From Aliivibrio sp. S4MY1 (GTDB lineage: Bacteria > Pseudomonadota > Gammaproteobacteria > Enterobacterales > Vibrionaceae): DNA of 64,000 nt. The stretch lies in the NCBI RefSeq assembly GCF_028765545.1, contig NZ_JARACP010000010.1, forward strand, positions 62,001 through 126,000. Reading direction: 5' to 3'. The notes beneath the pieces are model-generated. The model was not told the origin of the DNA. It saw only the letters and a list, made by a program, of their open reading frames with translations, and searched no databases. A program made the translations under genes and the position numbers. Shown here piece by piece: positions 19,669 to 31,388 of the stretch (positions are counted from its first letter, which is position 1; every line of letters begins with the position of its first letter).

Positions 19669-21384
19669 ATGCGCACTAGCAAATACCTTCTTTCAACACT
19701 GAAGGAGACTCCAAACGACGCAGAAGTAGTAAGCCACCAGCTAATGCTACGTGCAGGTATGATCCGTCGTCTAGCTTCAGGTTTATATACTTGGCTACCG
19801 ACTGGTCTACGTGTATTGCGTAAAGTCGAAAACATCGTTCGTCAAGAGATCGACAATGCAGGTGCAATCGAAACTTTGATGCCCGTAGTTCAACCGTTTG
19901 AGCTTTGGGAAGAAACAGGCCGTTCTGAAAAGATGGGTCCTGAGCTTCTTCGCTTTACTGACCGTCATGTTCGTCCGTTTGTACTTAGCCCAACAGCTGA
20001 AGAAGTTATCACGAGCCTTGTTCGTAACGAAGTTAACTCTTACAAGCAACTTCCACTAAACTTGTACCAAATCCAGACTAAATTCCGTGATGAGCGTCGC
20101 CCACGTTTTGGCGTTATGCGTGCACGTGAATTCTGCATGATGGATGCGTACAGCTTTGATATCGATAAAGAAGGCCTACAAAAGTCTTACGATGCAATGC
20201 ACGATGCTTACTGTAAAGCCTTCGACCGTATGGGTCTTGAGTACCGTCCAGTATTGGCTGACTCAGGCGCTATCGGCGGCAGTGGTTCTCAAGAGTTCCA
20301 CGTACTTGCTGAAAGCGGCGAAGATTTAATCGCATTCTCAACAGAATCTGATTACGCAGCTAACATCGAAAAAGCAGAAGCTCTAGCACCAACAACTGAA
20401 CGTGCTGCTCCTACTCAAGAGATGACAACGGTTGATACACCAAACGCAAAAACAATTGCAGAATTGGTTGAGCAACACGGTATCGCGATTGAAAAAACAG
20501 TTAAGACATTATTTGTTAAAGCATCTGATGAAATTGACGCTGATATCATTGCACTTATCATCCGTGGTGATCACGAACTTAACGAAGTTAAAGCTGAAAA
20601 CCTAAAAGAAGTTGCTTCTCCACTAGAGATGGCTGACGAAGCACAACTTCATGACCTAATCGGCGCTGGTGCTGGTTCTCTTGGTCCTGTAGGCCTAGAA
20701 CTGCCATTCATCGTTGACCGCTCTGTTGCAGTAATGAGTGACTTTGGTACAGGCGCAAACATCGATGGTAAGCACTTCTTTGGTGTTAACTGGGAGCGTG
20801 ATGTACAGCTTGGTCAAGTTGAAGATCTACGTAACGTTGTTGAAGGCGATCTAAGCCCATGTGGTCAAGGTACTCTACAACTGAAACGCGGCATCGAAGT
20901 CGGTCACATCTTCCAATTAGGCACAGCCTACTCAGAAGCAATGAACTGTGGCGTGCTTGATGCTAACGGTAAAAACTCTATCCTTGAGATGGGTTGTTAC
21001 GGTATTGGTGTTTCACGTGTTGTTGCCTCAGCTATTGAGCAAAACAACGACGAATACGGCATTGTATGGCCAGAAGCGCTTGCACCATTTACGGTTGCTA
21101 TCGTACCGATGAACATGCACAAATCTGAGCGCGTTAAAGAAGCAGCAGAAAAACTGTATGCAGAACTAACAGCAATGGGCATCGATGTACTCTTTGATGA
21201 CCGTAAAGAGCGTCCAGGTGTTATGTTTAAAGACATCGAGCTTATCGGTATTCCACATACGGTTGTTATTGGCGACCGTAGTATGGATGAAGGTAACTTC
21301 GAATATAAAAACCGTCGTGCAAACAGCAAAGAAGTGGTTGAAATTGCAAACATCGTTGAGCACATTAAAGCTCAATTAAGCTAA
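19669..21384 (+). CDS. proS: prolyl-tRNA synthetase
   Basis: The 571-residue bacterial-type class II synthetase carries an editing (INS) domain between motifs 2 and 3. I start it at 19669 ([15 protein letters not shown]) rather than four codons earlier, because GGATGA is correctly spaced and the family starts here. Motif 1 lies in [15 protein letters not shown], motif 2 in [22 protein letters not shown], motif 3 in [10 protein letters not shown], and a C-terminal anticodon domain begins near residue 475. A strong terminator follows. Confidence 0.97.
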   Translation: MRTSKYLLSTLKETPNDAEVVSHQLMLRAGMIRRLASGLYTWLPTGLRVLRKVENIVRQEIDNAGAIETLMPVVQPFELWEETGRSEKMGPELLRFTDRHVRPFVLSPTAEEVITSLVRNEVNSYKQLPLNLYQIQTKFRDERRPRFGVMRAREFCMMDAYSFDIDKEGLQKSYDAMHDAYCKAFDRMGLEYRPVLADSGAIGGSGSQEFHVLAESGEDLIAFSTESDYAANIEKAEALAPTTERAAPTQEMTTVDTPNAKTIAELVEQHGIAIEKTVKTLFVKASDEIDADIIALIIRGDHELNEVKAENLKEVASPLEMADEAQLHDLIGAGAGSLGPVGLELPFIVDRSVAVMSDFGTGANIDGKHFFGVNWERDVQLGQVEDLRNVVEGDLSPCGQGTLQLKRGIEVGHIFQLGTAYSEAMNCGVLDANGKNSILEMGCYGIGVSRVVASAIEQNNDEYGIVWPEALAPFTVAIVPMNMHKSERVKEAAEKLYAELTAMGIDVLFDDRKERPGVMFKDIELIGIPHTVVIGDRSMDEGNFEYKNRRANSKEVVEIANIVEHIKAQLS

Positions 21385-21404
21385 TTTCATCACCTTTTAA
21401 ATAC

Positions 21405-21437
21405 CAAAGGCTAAGTAGATTTACTTAGCCTTTTTTA
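21405..21437 (+). terminator. intrinsic terminator of proS
   Basis: AAAGGCTAAGTA / TACTTAGCCTTT with a 4-base loop and six T. Confidence 0.92.
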
Positions 21438-21700
21438 TATCCATGAAATAATGTTACTTTTACTCATTTATTTCTTGATTACTTTACATCTACTGATAGA
21501 ATCCGCAGCAACAAGATCGCTCTCTTTTTTTACCGTTGTTCTACGGCTTGCGATTTTTATATACCGATGAATTTAACTCTCTATTTGTTAATACCATCAA
21601 ATTCGATCTGATATTATTTACCATCAATCTATACGTATTTAGCACTATAACAACTAATGTGTAATTACCTTTTTATTAAGGTGCTTCGTATTGTCTCAAA

Positions 21701-21728
21701 TATAACTGAATCAACAATCGTTATATTC
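21701..21728. promoter_or_regulatory. inverted repeat upstream of the Nik-like transporter operon
   Basis: AATATAA and TTATATT arms lie about 13 bases apart, 35-60 bases upstream of the first possible start of the binding-protein gene. It could be an operator. It does not match the E. coli NikR pattern GTATGA-N16-TCATAC. The rest of the 21438-21761 gap holds no other element I can name. Confidence 0.35.
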
Positions 21729-21824
21729 GTGTGATGAGTTTAGATCGCCACTTAATTTCTAATGCAGTTCGTAAATGCATTCTCTCATTTACCTGCACTA
21801 CTTCTTTTATATTGGAAACAAGTT

Positions 21825-23438
21825 GTGAATACATTATTTAAATTAATAAATGGAAATAAAAATCTATTCATTTATTTTCTATTTTCATTAATCATTTCTT
21901 TTTTTACTACGTTCAGTCTTTCAACATTCGCTTCTGAACCTCAAGTTAAAAAACCAGATATTTTAAAAGTTGCCCTTGGTAGTGAACCCGCTTCCGGCTT
22001 TGACCCGATCCTTGGTTGGGGTAAATACGGCAATCCGTTATTCCAATCTACCCTATTAAAAAGAGATAAAGAATTAAATTTTGTTGGCGACTTAGCGACA
22101 AAATGGCGCTTAACCAATAATAAACTGACCTGGATTGTCACTTTAAGAAACGACGTTCAATTCAGTGATGGTACTCAACTGACAGCAGAAGATGTCGCTT
22201 TCACTTACAATCAAATTTTGCAGCAAAGCAGCACCCATGATCTCAGTGCATTAAAAATGGCAGAGCCTTTAACTCCTTATTCGGTAGCTTTCCATTTGAC
22301 TCAATGTGACATTACATTTCTAGACCGATTCTCCTCTATTGGAATCGTTCCAAAACACGTTTATCAACAGCAAGATAATAGCTTTCGTTATGGCTCATCC
22401 CCGGTAGGCTCTGGTCCTTATGTCCTAACCAAGTGGGTAAAAAACCAGTACGTTAGTATGAAATTGAATCCATATTATTATGGGAAAACACCTCATTTCT
22501 CACAGTTAATCGCTGTTTTTGGAAGTGAAGAGTCTCGTTTTATTCAACTAAAAACACACCAATTAGATTTAAGTGTTGTACCTCAACGCTATGCAAATCA
22601 AACACTCAAAGGCTATAAGCTATGGTCAGTACCGACACTAGATAATCGTGGTATTGTCTGGCCAATGCACTACAACAAAAATGCTGAAATGACTTACATC
22701 ACAGCCGACCCTGCCATAAGGGAAGTGTTTGATTACTTAATTGATAAGCAATTAATTGTAGATAAATTATTAGATGGTTATGCAACACCTGCGTATTCCA
22801 TCGCAGATAATATGCCTTGGGGTTTGGATACCCAAGATATCACTTCTAAAAAAGTAAACCTAAGCCATGCTAACGCTTTGCTTGCACAAGCGGGTTGGAG
22901 TGACAGTAATAATAATGGGACGCTAGATAAACAAGGTCATGAAGCTTCTTTTTCTCTGCTCTATAAAGCAGGAGATAGTGTCAGAGAACAGCTGGCATTA
23001 GCAATCAGTTCAATGGCGGCTAAAGTCGGTATTAACATTAATGTTAAAGGTCTCGAATGGAATGATATTGCCCTCCAAATGACGACAACTCCCGTCCTTA
23101 TGGGCTTTGGTAGTCACTCTGCAAGTGAAGTAACTTATGTTTATCACTCTCGTTATGCGCATACTGATTTCTATAACTCAGGCGGTTATCGAAATCCACA
23201 GGTCGACTCAGCGATTGATAAAGCCCTTAAAGCACCATCATGGGATGCATCATTGCCTTTTTGGCAACAAGCACAGCAGCAGATACAACAAGATCGCCCA
23301 TGGACTTGGTTAGTTAATATTCAGCACCTTTATATGGCTAAAAATTGCTTAGATTTAGGAAAACCAATTACTGAACCACATGATCATGGCTGGCCGCTAA
23401 CCGCAAATATCGAAGAGTGGCGTTGGACGTGTCAATAA
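21825..23438 (+). CDS. periplasmic binding protein of Nik/Opp-type ABC transporter (probable nickel uptake)
   Basis: An SBP_bac_5-family protein. I prefer the in-frame GTG at 21825 (537 residues), which gives a clean signal peptide with a hydrophobic core and cleavage near STFASEP. The ATG at 21762 would add 21 residues, has no ribosome-binding site and spoils the signal. Landmarks include LKVALGSEPASGFDPILGWG, FSDGTQLTAEDVAFTYNQI and VGSGPYVLTKWVKN. It is the first gene of a five-gene operon directly upstream of the urease genes on the same strand. Size and context favour a NikA-like role delivering nickel for urease. The ligand is inferred; a peptide or metallophore complex is possible. Confidence 0.8.
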   Translation: MNTLFKLINGNKNLFIYFLFSLIISFFTTFSLSTFASEPQVKKPDILKVALGSEPASGFDPILGWGKYGNPLFQSTLLKRDKELNFVGDLATKWRLTNNKLTWIVTLRNDVQFSDGTQLTAEDVAFTYNQILQQSSTHDLSALKMAEPLTPYSVAFHLTQCDITFLDRFSSIGIVPKHVYQQQDNSFRYGSSPVGSGPYVLTKWVKNQYVSMKLNPYYYGKTPHFSQLIAVFGSEESRFIQLKTHQLDLSVVPQRYANQTLKGYKLWSVPTLDNRGIVWPMHYNKNAEMTYITADPAIREVFDYLIDKQLIVDKLLDGYATPAYSIADNMPWGLDTQDITSKKVNLSHANALLAQAGWSDSNNNGTLDKQGHEASFSLLYKAGDSVREQLALAISSMAAKVGININVKGLEWNDIALQMTTTPVLMGFGSHSASEVTYVYHSRYAHTDFYNSGGYRNPQVDSAIDKALKAPSWDASLPFWQQAQQQIQQDRPWTWLVNIQHLYMAKNCLDLGKPITEPHDHGWPLTANIEEWRWTCQ

Positions 23439-24412
23439 ACACCCAACATTCAAGTCGTGTGTGCGTAAGTTTAACTCGCCTTGTGATTCAACTGTGTTTG
23501 GCTCTTGTAATGATAACGCTACTCTTGGCGTTATCACCGATTGATCCCATCAGTGCGTATTTTGATGGTAACGCGCTCGCTGTGTTTGGTGAGCGAAAAA
23601 TACAGCTTATCGAACAACTAGGCCTAAACCAAACCGCCTTGGAGCGCATGATAGATTTTACAACGTCATTACTGTCAGGTGATCTTGGTTACTCTTATCA
23701 CTATCAAGAGCCTGTCAGTGAGATCATTTGGCAACGCAGTCGTTATTCCATCATGTTAATGGCTAGCGCGAGTGCTTTATCACTTATCCTTGGCTATACC
23801 ATGGGGCTGTTACTTGGTTTATTTCCGACAAAGAAATGGAGTAACGTTTTTACTCACATTACATTAATGATGAATGCCATCCCTAGTTTTTGGGTTGGTT
23901 TAATCCTAATCAGTGTTTTTGCTATAAAATTAGTTTGGTTTCCTATCGGCGGTGTTTCTCCTTTAGGAATTGATCCTGAGAGTTTATCTTTATATGAAAA
24001 AGCACCTTACTTCGTATTACCATTAGTGACCTTATGCTTTAGCTTAATGGCACCCATTATTTTACATACGAGAGAAAAGGTCATTGAAGTGAGTCATAGC
24101 CAGCATGTGCAATATGCTCGCCTTCATGGTCAATCTATTTTCTCTATTGTTCGGTACCATTTATTAAGAAACACTCTAGTCCCAGCTTTAGTCATTCAAT
24201 TAGCGGGGTTCTCTGAATTATTAAGTGGATCAGTCATTGTTGAAACCGTCTTTAATTTTCCAGGCATAGGACAAACCTTAGTAAAAGCAGGCCTTAGTGG
24301 AGATACGCCACTGCTGCTGGGGATCACTTTTTGTTGTGCCATCTTTGTTTTTATCGGTAATGCCCTAGCCTCGCTACTCACTAAGCGGCTCTCTTTGTCC
24401 GCCTCATTTTAA
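23417..24412 (+). CDS. Nik/Opp-type ABC transporter permease (NikB-like)
   Basis: The roughly 331-residue membrane protein has the family core: an LGLNQ segment, the LSGDLGYSYHYQEPV stretch, and the coupling-loop region QYARLHGQSIFSIVRYHLLRN. The end NFPGIGQTLVKAGLSGDTP is typical of NikB/DppB. The start is uncertain: GTG at 23417, TTG at 23423 or GTG at 23429, all overlapping the end of the binding-protein gene, which indicates translational coupling. Confidence 0.85.
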   Translation: MALDVSINTQHSSRVCVSLTRLVIQLCLALVMITLLLALSPIDPISAYFDGNALAVFGERKIQLIEQLGLNQTALERMIDFTTSLLSGDLGYSYHYQEPVSEIIWQRSRYSIMLMASASALSLILGYTMGLLLGLFPTKKWSNVFTHITLMMNAIPSFWVGLILISVFAIKLVWFPIGGVSPLGIDPESLSLYEKAPYFVLPLVTLCFSLMAPIILHTREKVIEVSHSQHVQYARLHGQSIFSIVRYHLLRNTLVPALVIQLAGFSELLSGSVIVETVFNFPGIGQTLVKAGLSGDTPLLLGITFCCAIFVFIGNALASLLTKRLSLSASF

Positions 24413-24430
24413 CCTTAAAGAATATTTATT

Positions 24431-25195
24431 ATGTTAAAGAAGCATCTTCCTTTAACCTTATTTTGTCTTTTATTACTGATTTCCCTCTCTTGGCAAAATA
24501 ATGGCGAGAACATTGATTTATTCAATAAAAACCTTATGCCAAACACCCATTATTGGTTTGGAACCGACTGGTTAGGCAGAGATGTCTTTAGCCGAACTCT
24601 CAAAGCGCTTTTATTCAGCCTTGCTATGGGAGGGCTAGCCTCTCTCTTCTGCTCATTGCTTTCGATGTGTTTGGCTTTGATTGGAAATATCAATACAACT
24701 TGTAGCTACCTAATTAATACCCTAATTGATGTATGGAGTGCTTTACCACACATCTTAGTCATGATTGTACTGTCCATTTTAGTTGGTGGTGGTTTTGAAG
24801 GGTTAGTGGTTGCTATTACCTTTAGTCATTGGCCTAAATTGACGCGCTTGCTTAAAGTTGAAATTGAACAGTTACGCCAAAAACCTTATGTATCGCATTC
24901 ACTGGCTTTTGGGCACTCTAAATTGCACAGCTATGTAACGCATTTGACGCCTCACCTTTTGCCACAAATGCTAACCGGAATGTTAGTCTTATACCCTCAA
25001 GCATTAGTTCATGGCGCCGGATTGACGTTTTTAGGCTTTGGTATTGAACCGTCCACGCCCTCCATGGGGGGAATGCTCTCTGAAGCAAGTAAATACTTAC
25101 TTAGTGGCCAATGGTGGCTGGCTTTATTCCCGGGGATAATGTTAATCATTAGCTCATTACTGCTGATGCAAATTGGCGCTAATACAAGAAAATAA
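24431..25195 (+). CDS. Nik/Opp-type ABC transporter permease (NikC-like)
   Basis: The 254-residue permease is somewhat shorter than NikC or DppC (about 277-300). It has WFGTDWLGRDVFSRTL, the canonical GTDxxGRDxxSR motif, and the C-terminal VHGAGLTFLGFGIEPSTPSMG, both diagnostic for this permease class. The coupling loop is around SLAFGHSKLHSYVTHLTPHL. It is the third gene of the operon; the next gene starts 11 bases after its stop. Confidence 0.87.
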   Translation: MLKKHLPLTLFCLLLLISLSWQNNGENIDLFNKNLMPNTHYWFGTDWLGRDVFSRTLKALLFSLAMGGLASLFCSLLSMCLALIGNINTTCSYLINTLIDVWSALPHILVMIVLSILVGGGFEGLVVAITFSHWPKLTRLLKVEIEQLRQKPYVSHSLAFGHSKLHSYVTHLTPHLLPQMLTGMLVLYPQALVHGAGLTFLGFGIEPSTPSMGGMLSEASKYLLSGQWWLALFPGIMLIISSLLLMQIGANTRK

Positions 25196-25205
25196 GGAGC
25201 TGGCA

Positions 25206-25940
25206 ATGATTCAAATTAGTGCACTAAATATCAAACAAAAAGATCACCAAATCCCGCTGATCAGCAACCTTTCTTTATCTATTGATAAAGGTGAAGTATT
25301 GGCGATCATCGGAGCCAGTGGTTGTGGAAAAAGTGTATTAATTAACACCATTATGAACTCCCTCTCCTCTGATTTCAGCGTCACAGGAGAAATTAATATT
25401 GATCCAACAGTACGAATGGCTTTAGTTCCACAGTACATTGATGCTTTAAATCCGACAGCAAAAATTGGTTCCCAACTAGCGCAATTTGACCCTACAAAAA
25501 AATGGTATCAACGCAAAAATACAACCGCTATTCATAAGGCTCTCACTTTTGCTCAATTACCTCAATCTGTCGCTAGTTTGTACCCTTATCAATTATCAGG
25601 AGGTATGGCGAAACGTGTGCTCTCTGCGCTGGCTTTCATTCAAAACCCAGACGTTATTATTGCTGATGAACCAAGCTGTGGTATTAATGATGAATATGTT
25701 GAACCTTTATTTCAGCACTATCAACACCTCGCTCATAATGAGAAAAAAGGTGTCATCATCATCAGTCATGACTTAAAACACGTTATTGATATTGCCGATC
25801 GAATTCTTGTATTAAATAATAATGATGATGGAAACCAACTGTCATCCATAGAGTACACTAGCCCAAAAAACATTAAGGAAGGAAAAAGCCAACCATACAG
25901 CCAAGCGTTATGGAAAGCCTTACCTAACCACTGGGAATAA
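25206..25940 (+). CDS. Nik-type ABC transporter ATPase (NikD-like), short form
   Basis: The 244-residue ATPase has Walker A GASGCGKSV, signature LSGGMAKR, Walker B DVIIADEPSCGIN and a switch histidine in IISHDLKHV. The start at 25206 is fixed by AAGGAG just upstream, so an 11-residue upstream extension is dropped. Unlike the OppD/F proteins at 8.6-10.6 kb it lacks the C-terminal peptide-transporter domain with its four-cysteine motif. It is one base from the next ATPase gene. Confidence 0.87.
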   Translation: MIQISALNIKQKDHQIPLISNLSLSIDKGEVLAIIGASGCGKSVLINTIMNSLSSDFSVTGEINIDPTVRMALVPQYIDALNPTAKIGSQLAQFDPTKKWYQRKNTTAIHKALTFAQLPQSVASLYPYQLSGGMAKRVLSALAFIQNPDVIIADEPSCGINDEYVEPLFQHYQHLAHNEKKGVIIISHDLKHVIDIADRILVLNNNDDGNQLSSIEYTSPKNIKEGKSQPYSQALWKALPNHWE

Positions 25941-25941
25941 T

Positions 25942-26529
25942 ATGATTCAATTACTTAACGCCTGTATTCACTACAAAAATAAACCACTTTCGCTGCCCAA
26001 TATCAACCTAGAACAGGGAGAGATTCTAGGACTCTCAGGGATCAGTGGCAGCGGTAAATCAACCGTCGCCATGCTATTGGCTGGTTTTATTACTCCTAAC
26101 TCAGGGAGTGTAACGATACCTGAATACAACAAAAGCACACCTAATCCAGTTCAATGGATTGGCCAACATCCAGAACGCTCATTCAATCCTAAGTGGACAT
26201 TATTACGATCTTTAAAAGAGAGCTTTCGTGATAATCCTTTTGATGAATACCTAGAGCGCTTTAGTATTGATAAAGAGTGGTTGTCTCGTTATCCAGCAGA
26301 GCTATCTGGCGGACAGCTACAACGTTTAGCTTTATGTCGCGCATTATTACCCACAACTCAATACTTACTGTGTGATGAGATCACAGCTCAACTCGATCCC
26401 ATTACTCAAAAAACAATTTGGGAACAACTACTGCAACTGTGTCAGGAAAAAAACATGGGACTTTTAATTATTTCTCATGAAAAAGCCTTACTTAACTCTA
26501 TTTGTCATAAAATAATTACTATTAATTAA
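25942..26529 (+). CDS. Nik-type ABC transporter ATPase (NikE-like), minimal
   Basis: At 195 residues this is close to the smallest possible ABC ATPase. It has Walker A GISGSGKST, signature LSGGQLQR, Walker B YLLCDEITAQLDP and a switch histidine in LIISHEKA, then stops. The C-terminal domain of OppF/NikE is missing (NikE in E. coli is about 268 residues). All catalytic motifs are intact, so it is likely functional. It is the last gene of the transporter operon; ureD begins 367 bases downstream. Confidence 0.85.
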   Translation: MIQLLNACIHYKNKPLSLPNINLEQGEILGLSGISGSGKSTVAMLLAGFITPNSGSVTIPEYNKSTPNPVQWIGQHPERSFNPKWTLLRSLKESFRDNPFDEYLERFSIDKEWLSRYPAELSGGQLQRLALCRALLPTTQYLLCDEITAQLDPITQKTIWEQLLQLCQEKNMGLLIISHEKALLNSICHKIITIN

Positions 26530-26896
26530 GAAGTTTTATTCAAAGATATCGACCTGTTTTTAGAATAAATTTTCTACTTATATTTAACAAATTTAAAACC
26601 CTAAAAAAGTTCTATTTTTCATTATATTTCTGTTGCCAAGTCTAAAATATAGGATTAATATCCAGATCATAAAGCGTTCAAAAATCTTCTCTAAAGTTAA
26701 TCTCTTTTTCATATTCATGTTCACTCAAATTAGATTACCTTTACTGTAAATATGAGTACTTAACTCAACACTGCCGTAATTTAGGCAATTACAATTTATT
26801 TAGAATACTTATCTCTCTAGTTTTAAACTGGAGATGTTTGCTATTTATTTTCATTACTTCTTTTGAGGAAAATATGCCATAGCGGCAGGGTTAAAT
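26530..26896. other. non-coding gap between the Nik-like operon and ureD
   Basis: AT-rich sequence. I see no convincing terminator after the transporter operon, so read-through into the urease genes is possible. Near the end, GAGGAA with good spacing precedes a two-codon ORF ATG-CCA-TAG (26874-26882), 14 bases before the ureD start. No sigma-54 site or known operator is evident. Confidence 0.5.
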
Positions 26897-27760
26897 ATGC
26901 CTGAAATAAATACATCCCCCTCTGGTTGGTTAGCAGACATATCCCTTTTCTATGAAAAAAGAGGCTCAAATACCAAACTAGTTCGTCGTGAACAAGTTGG
27001 TCCATTAATGGTGCAGCGTCCTTTTTATCCAGAAATTGGGGTTTCTCATACCTATTTACTTCACCCACCCGGTGGCGTAGTCGGTGGTGATCAACTCAAT
27101 ATTAATATTCATGTTGCACCAGAGGCTCACTCATTAATAACAACACCAGGGGCCACTAAGTTTTATCGTAGCTCTGGCGCAACATCAAGCCAAACACAAT
27201 GCTTAAATGTCGAAGAAAAAGGCTTCTTAGAGTGGTTACCTCAAGAAAACATTTTTTTCCCAGATAGCCAAGCACACTTAAATACTCAAGTTGCTCTACA
27301 TAAAAATTCGCATTTTATTGGTTGGGAAATGAACTGCTTTGGCCGCCCTGTACTCAATGAGATTTTTGAAAAAGGTATGGTGACAGGGCGAACCAACATT
27401 AACGTTGATGGCAAATTACTGCTTTCAGAGTCCATGTATATCGACGCCATTAATGAAATTAAGCACGCAGCAGGAATGCGAGATTACCCAATGCTTGGAA
27501 ATCTGTATATCTACCCTGCATCTGAAACACTAGAAGATAAATTAAGAACACTGATTAATGAACATTTCCATGAACAAACTGGGTTATTTGGCAATAGCGA
27601 TCCTATTTGTGGAATTACTGAAATTGATGGCTTATTGGTTATCCGTTATTTAGGCCACCAAACAGAGCCAATGATGGCGTGTTTCAGCACTCTATGGCAA
27701 CACACTCGCCAACATTGGTTAGGCTCCTTACCCGAAGTCCCACGCATCTGGGCTACATAA
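26897..27760 (+). CDS. ureD: urease accessory protein UreD
   Basis: The 287-residue UreD (UreH) scaffold binds apo-urease and, with UreF and UreG, forms the complex that delivers nickel to UreC. Family landmarks are [47 protein letters not shown] and CFGRPVLNE. The start is weakly supported: GCAGGG is the nearest upstream purine run. First gene of ureDABCEFG, 15 bases before ureA. Confidence 0.96.
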   Translation: MPEINTSPSGWLADISLFYEKRGSNTKLVRREQVGPLMVQRPFYPEIGVSHTYLLHPPGGVVGGDQLNINIHVAPEAHSLITTPGATKFYRSSGATSSQTQCLNVEEKGFLEWLPQENIFFPDSQAHLNTQVALHKNSHFIGWEMNCFGRPVLNEIFEKGMVTGRTNINVDGKLLLSESMYIDAINEIKHAAGMRDYPMLGNLYIYPASETLEDKLRTLINEHFHEQTGLFGNSDPICGITEIDGLLVIRYLGHQTEPMMACFSTLWQHTRQHWLGSLPEVPRIWAT

Positions 27761-27775
27761 TTAGTTGGAATAGCA

Positions 27776-28078
27776 ATGGAATTAACACCAAGAGAAAAAG
27801 ACAAACTGCTGCTTGCTTCTGCGGGCATGATCGCTGAAAGACGTAAGGCGCGTGGACTAAAACTGAATTATCCAGAATCTATCGCCCTAATCTGTTTTGA
27901 AATTATGGAAGGCGCACGTGACGGACGCACAGTGGCTGATCTAATGAACTACGGTCGTACTATTTTAACCGCTGATGATGTAATGGAAGGCGTCCCTGAG
28001 ATGATCCCAGATGTTCAGGTTGAATGTACTTTCCCTGACGGAACTAAACTCGTTTCAATTCACGATCCTATTGTTTAA
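27776..28078 (+). CDS. ureA: urease gamma subunit
   Basis: The 100-residue structural subunit starts [18 protein letters not shown] and includes [13 protein letters not shown] and [11 protein letters not shown], all family-typical, as is the length. It assembles with UreB and UreC into a (UreABC)3 enzyme that hydrolyses urea to ammonia and carbamate in the cytosol. Confidence 0.98.
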   Translation: MELTPREKDKLLLASAGMIAERRKARGLKLNYPESIALICFEIMEGARDGRTVADLMNYGRTILTADDVMEGVPEMIPDVQVECTFPDGTKLVSIHDPIV

Positions 28079-28088
28079 GGAGCAAATG

Positions 28089-30148
<2,060 letters not shown>

Positions 30149-30154
30149 CCCCCT

Positions 30155-30196
30155 GCCTCGCTGGTTTTCTACCTATTTACCGGCGGGGCACTTTTT
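30155..30196 (+). terminator. terminator-like hairpin between ureC and ureE
   Basis: GCCTCGCTGG can pair with CCGGCGGGGC (10 base pairs counting two G-U wobbles) around a 15-base loop, followed by AC and five T. It lies inside the operon, so it probably acts as an attenuator or mRNA end that lowers expression of ureEFG relative to ureABC. Confidence 0.55.
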
Positions 30197-30209
30197 AGAG
30201 TGAACAACC

Positions 30210-30701
30210 ATGATTAAATTTACTCACCTTGTACATCACCATCATGATGAGCATCATCACGGTGAAGAACATACGCACAACACAGCTGAGCTAACAATTT
30301 GCTTAACGATGCAAGAGCGCACCAAAAGTCGCCTAAAAGTGACCTTAAGCGATGGCTCTGAAGCAGGTCTGTTTTTACCTCGTGGGACTGTATTAAAAGA
30401 GCACGATATCGTTGAAAGTGACGAGGGTATCCAAGCGATGATCACCGCGGCAGAAGAGACGGTTTCAACAGCTTATAACGATGACTTATTGCTACTTGCA
30501 AAAGCGTGTTATCACTTAGGTAACCGTCATGTTCCTCTACAAGTTGAAGCAGGTTGGTGCCGTTACTTACACGATCACGTACTTGATGACATGGTGCAAC
30601 GTTTAGGATTAAACGTAAAAGTTGAACAAGCTAAATACCAACCTGAACCGGGCGCTTACGGTGGCTCAAGTGCGGGTTCACACGATGGTCATCACCACTA
30701 A
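30210..30701 (+). CDS. ureE: urease nickel metallochaperone UreE
   Basis: The 163-residue nickel chaperone has the peptide-binding N-domain ([15 protein letters not shown]) and the metal-binding C-domain ([13 protein letters not shown], with the conserved interface histidine in GNRH). It is His-rich at both ends: [15 protein letters not shown] near residue 8, and GSHDGHHH at the C-terminus. Most UreE proteins have only a C-terminal histidine tail. The tails are expected to store or buffer nickel. Confidence 0.96.
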   Translation: MIKFTHLVHHHHDEHHHGEEHTHNTAELTICLTMQERTKSRLKVTLSDGSEAGLFLPRGTVLKEHDIVESDEGIQAMITAAEETVSTAYNDDLLLLAKACYHLGNRHVPLQVEAGWCRYLHDHVLDDMVQRLGLNVKVEQAKYQPEPGAYGGSSAGSHDGHHH

Positions 30702-30712
30702 GGGCGGTCATT

Positions 30713-31378
30713 GTGTTAGAGGATTTACGGCTCTATCAATTAATTAGCCCGTCATTACCCGTTGGCTCATTCACTTATTCGCAAGGATTAGAATGGGCGA
30801 TTGAAAAAGGCTGGGTAACGAATGTTACTGAGCTAAAGCATTGGTTGAGCAATCAATTAATGGATAGCTTATCCACTCTAGAGCTGCCTGTTTTAGCCAA
30901 ATTAACTCAGTTATTGCAGCAAGAAGAATGGCAACAAGCTCAAGATTGGTGTGATTTTATTATCGCCAATCGAGAAACCAAAGAGTTACGTCTTGAAGAA
31001 AGACAAAGAGGACTCGCCTTCTCTATGTTATTACCAAAATTAGGGATCGAATTAAATCAAACTACCCTACCAATGGTAAAACAAACTCAAGTTGCCGCTT
31101 TTGCACTTGCGGCCAACCATTGGAACTTAACACCAACCAAACTCGCCGCAGCGTATGCGTGGGGATGGTTAGAAAATGCCGTTATTGTTGGTATAAAGTT
31201 GGTTCCATTAGGGCAAAGTGCCGGGCAACAGTTGTTATTAGAAATGGCAGATGTTATCCCACAAGCAGTAGAAAAATCACAGCATTGGCCTGAACACCTG
31301 ATTGGTAGTTTCACTCCAGCGCAAGTATTGGCAAGTTCTCGACACGAGAGCCAATACACTCGACTATTTAGATCATAA
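30713..31378 (+). CDS. ureF: urease accessory protein UreF
   Basis: The 221-residue all-helical UreF begins with GTG at 30713 after AAGGGCGG. Signature segments are [20 protein letters not shown] and [17 protein letters not shown]. It bridges UreD and UreG and gates GTP hydrolysis. Eleven bases separate it from ureE and ten from ureG. Confidence 0.96.
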   Translation: MLEDLRLYQLISPSLPVGSFTYSQGLEWAIEKGWVTNVTELKHWLSNQLMDSLSTLELPVLAKLTQLLQQEEWQQAQDWCDFIIANRETKELRLEERQRGLAFSMLLPKLGIELNQTTLPMVKQTQVAAFALAANHWNLTPTKLAAAYAWGWLENAVIVGIKLVPLGQSAGQQLLLEMADVIPQAVEKSQHWPEHLIGSFTPAQVLASSRHESQYTRLFRS

Positions 31379-31388
31379 GAAGAAGCAA

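Noticed and set aside
21440..21761. NikR operator before the Nik-like operon
   Set aside because: No GTATGA-N16-TCATAC pair; only an AATATAA/TTATATT dyad was found.
26826..26845. Sigma-54-like element (TGG ... TTGC) before ureD
   Set aside because: GG-to-GC spacing is 8, not the required 10 bases, and TGGCAC is not matched.
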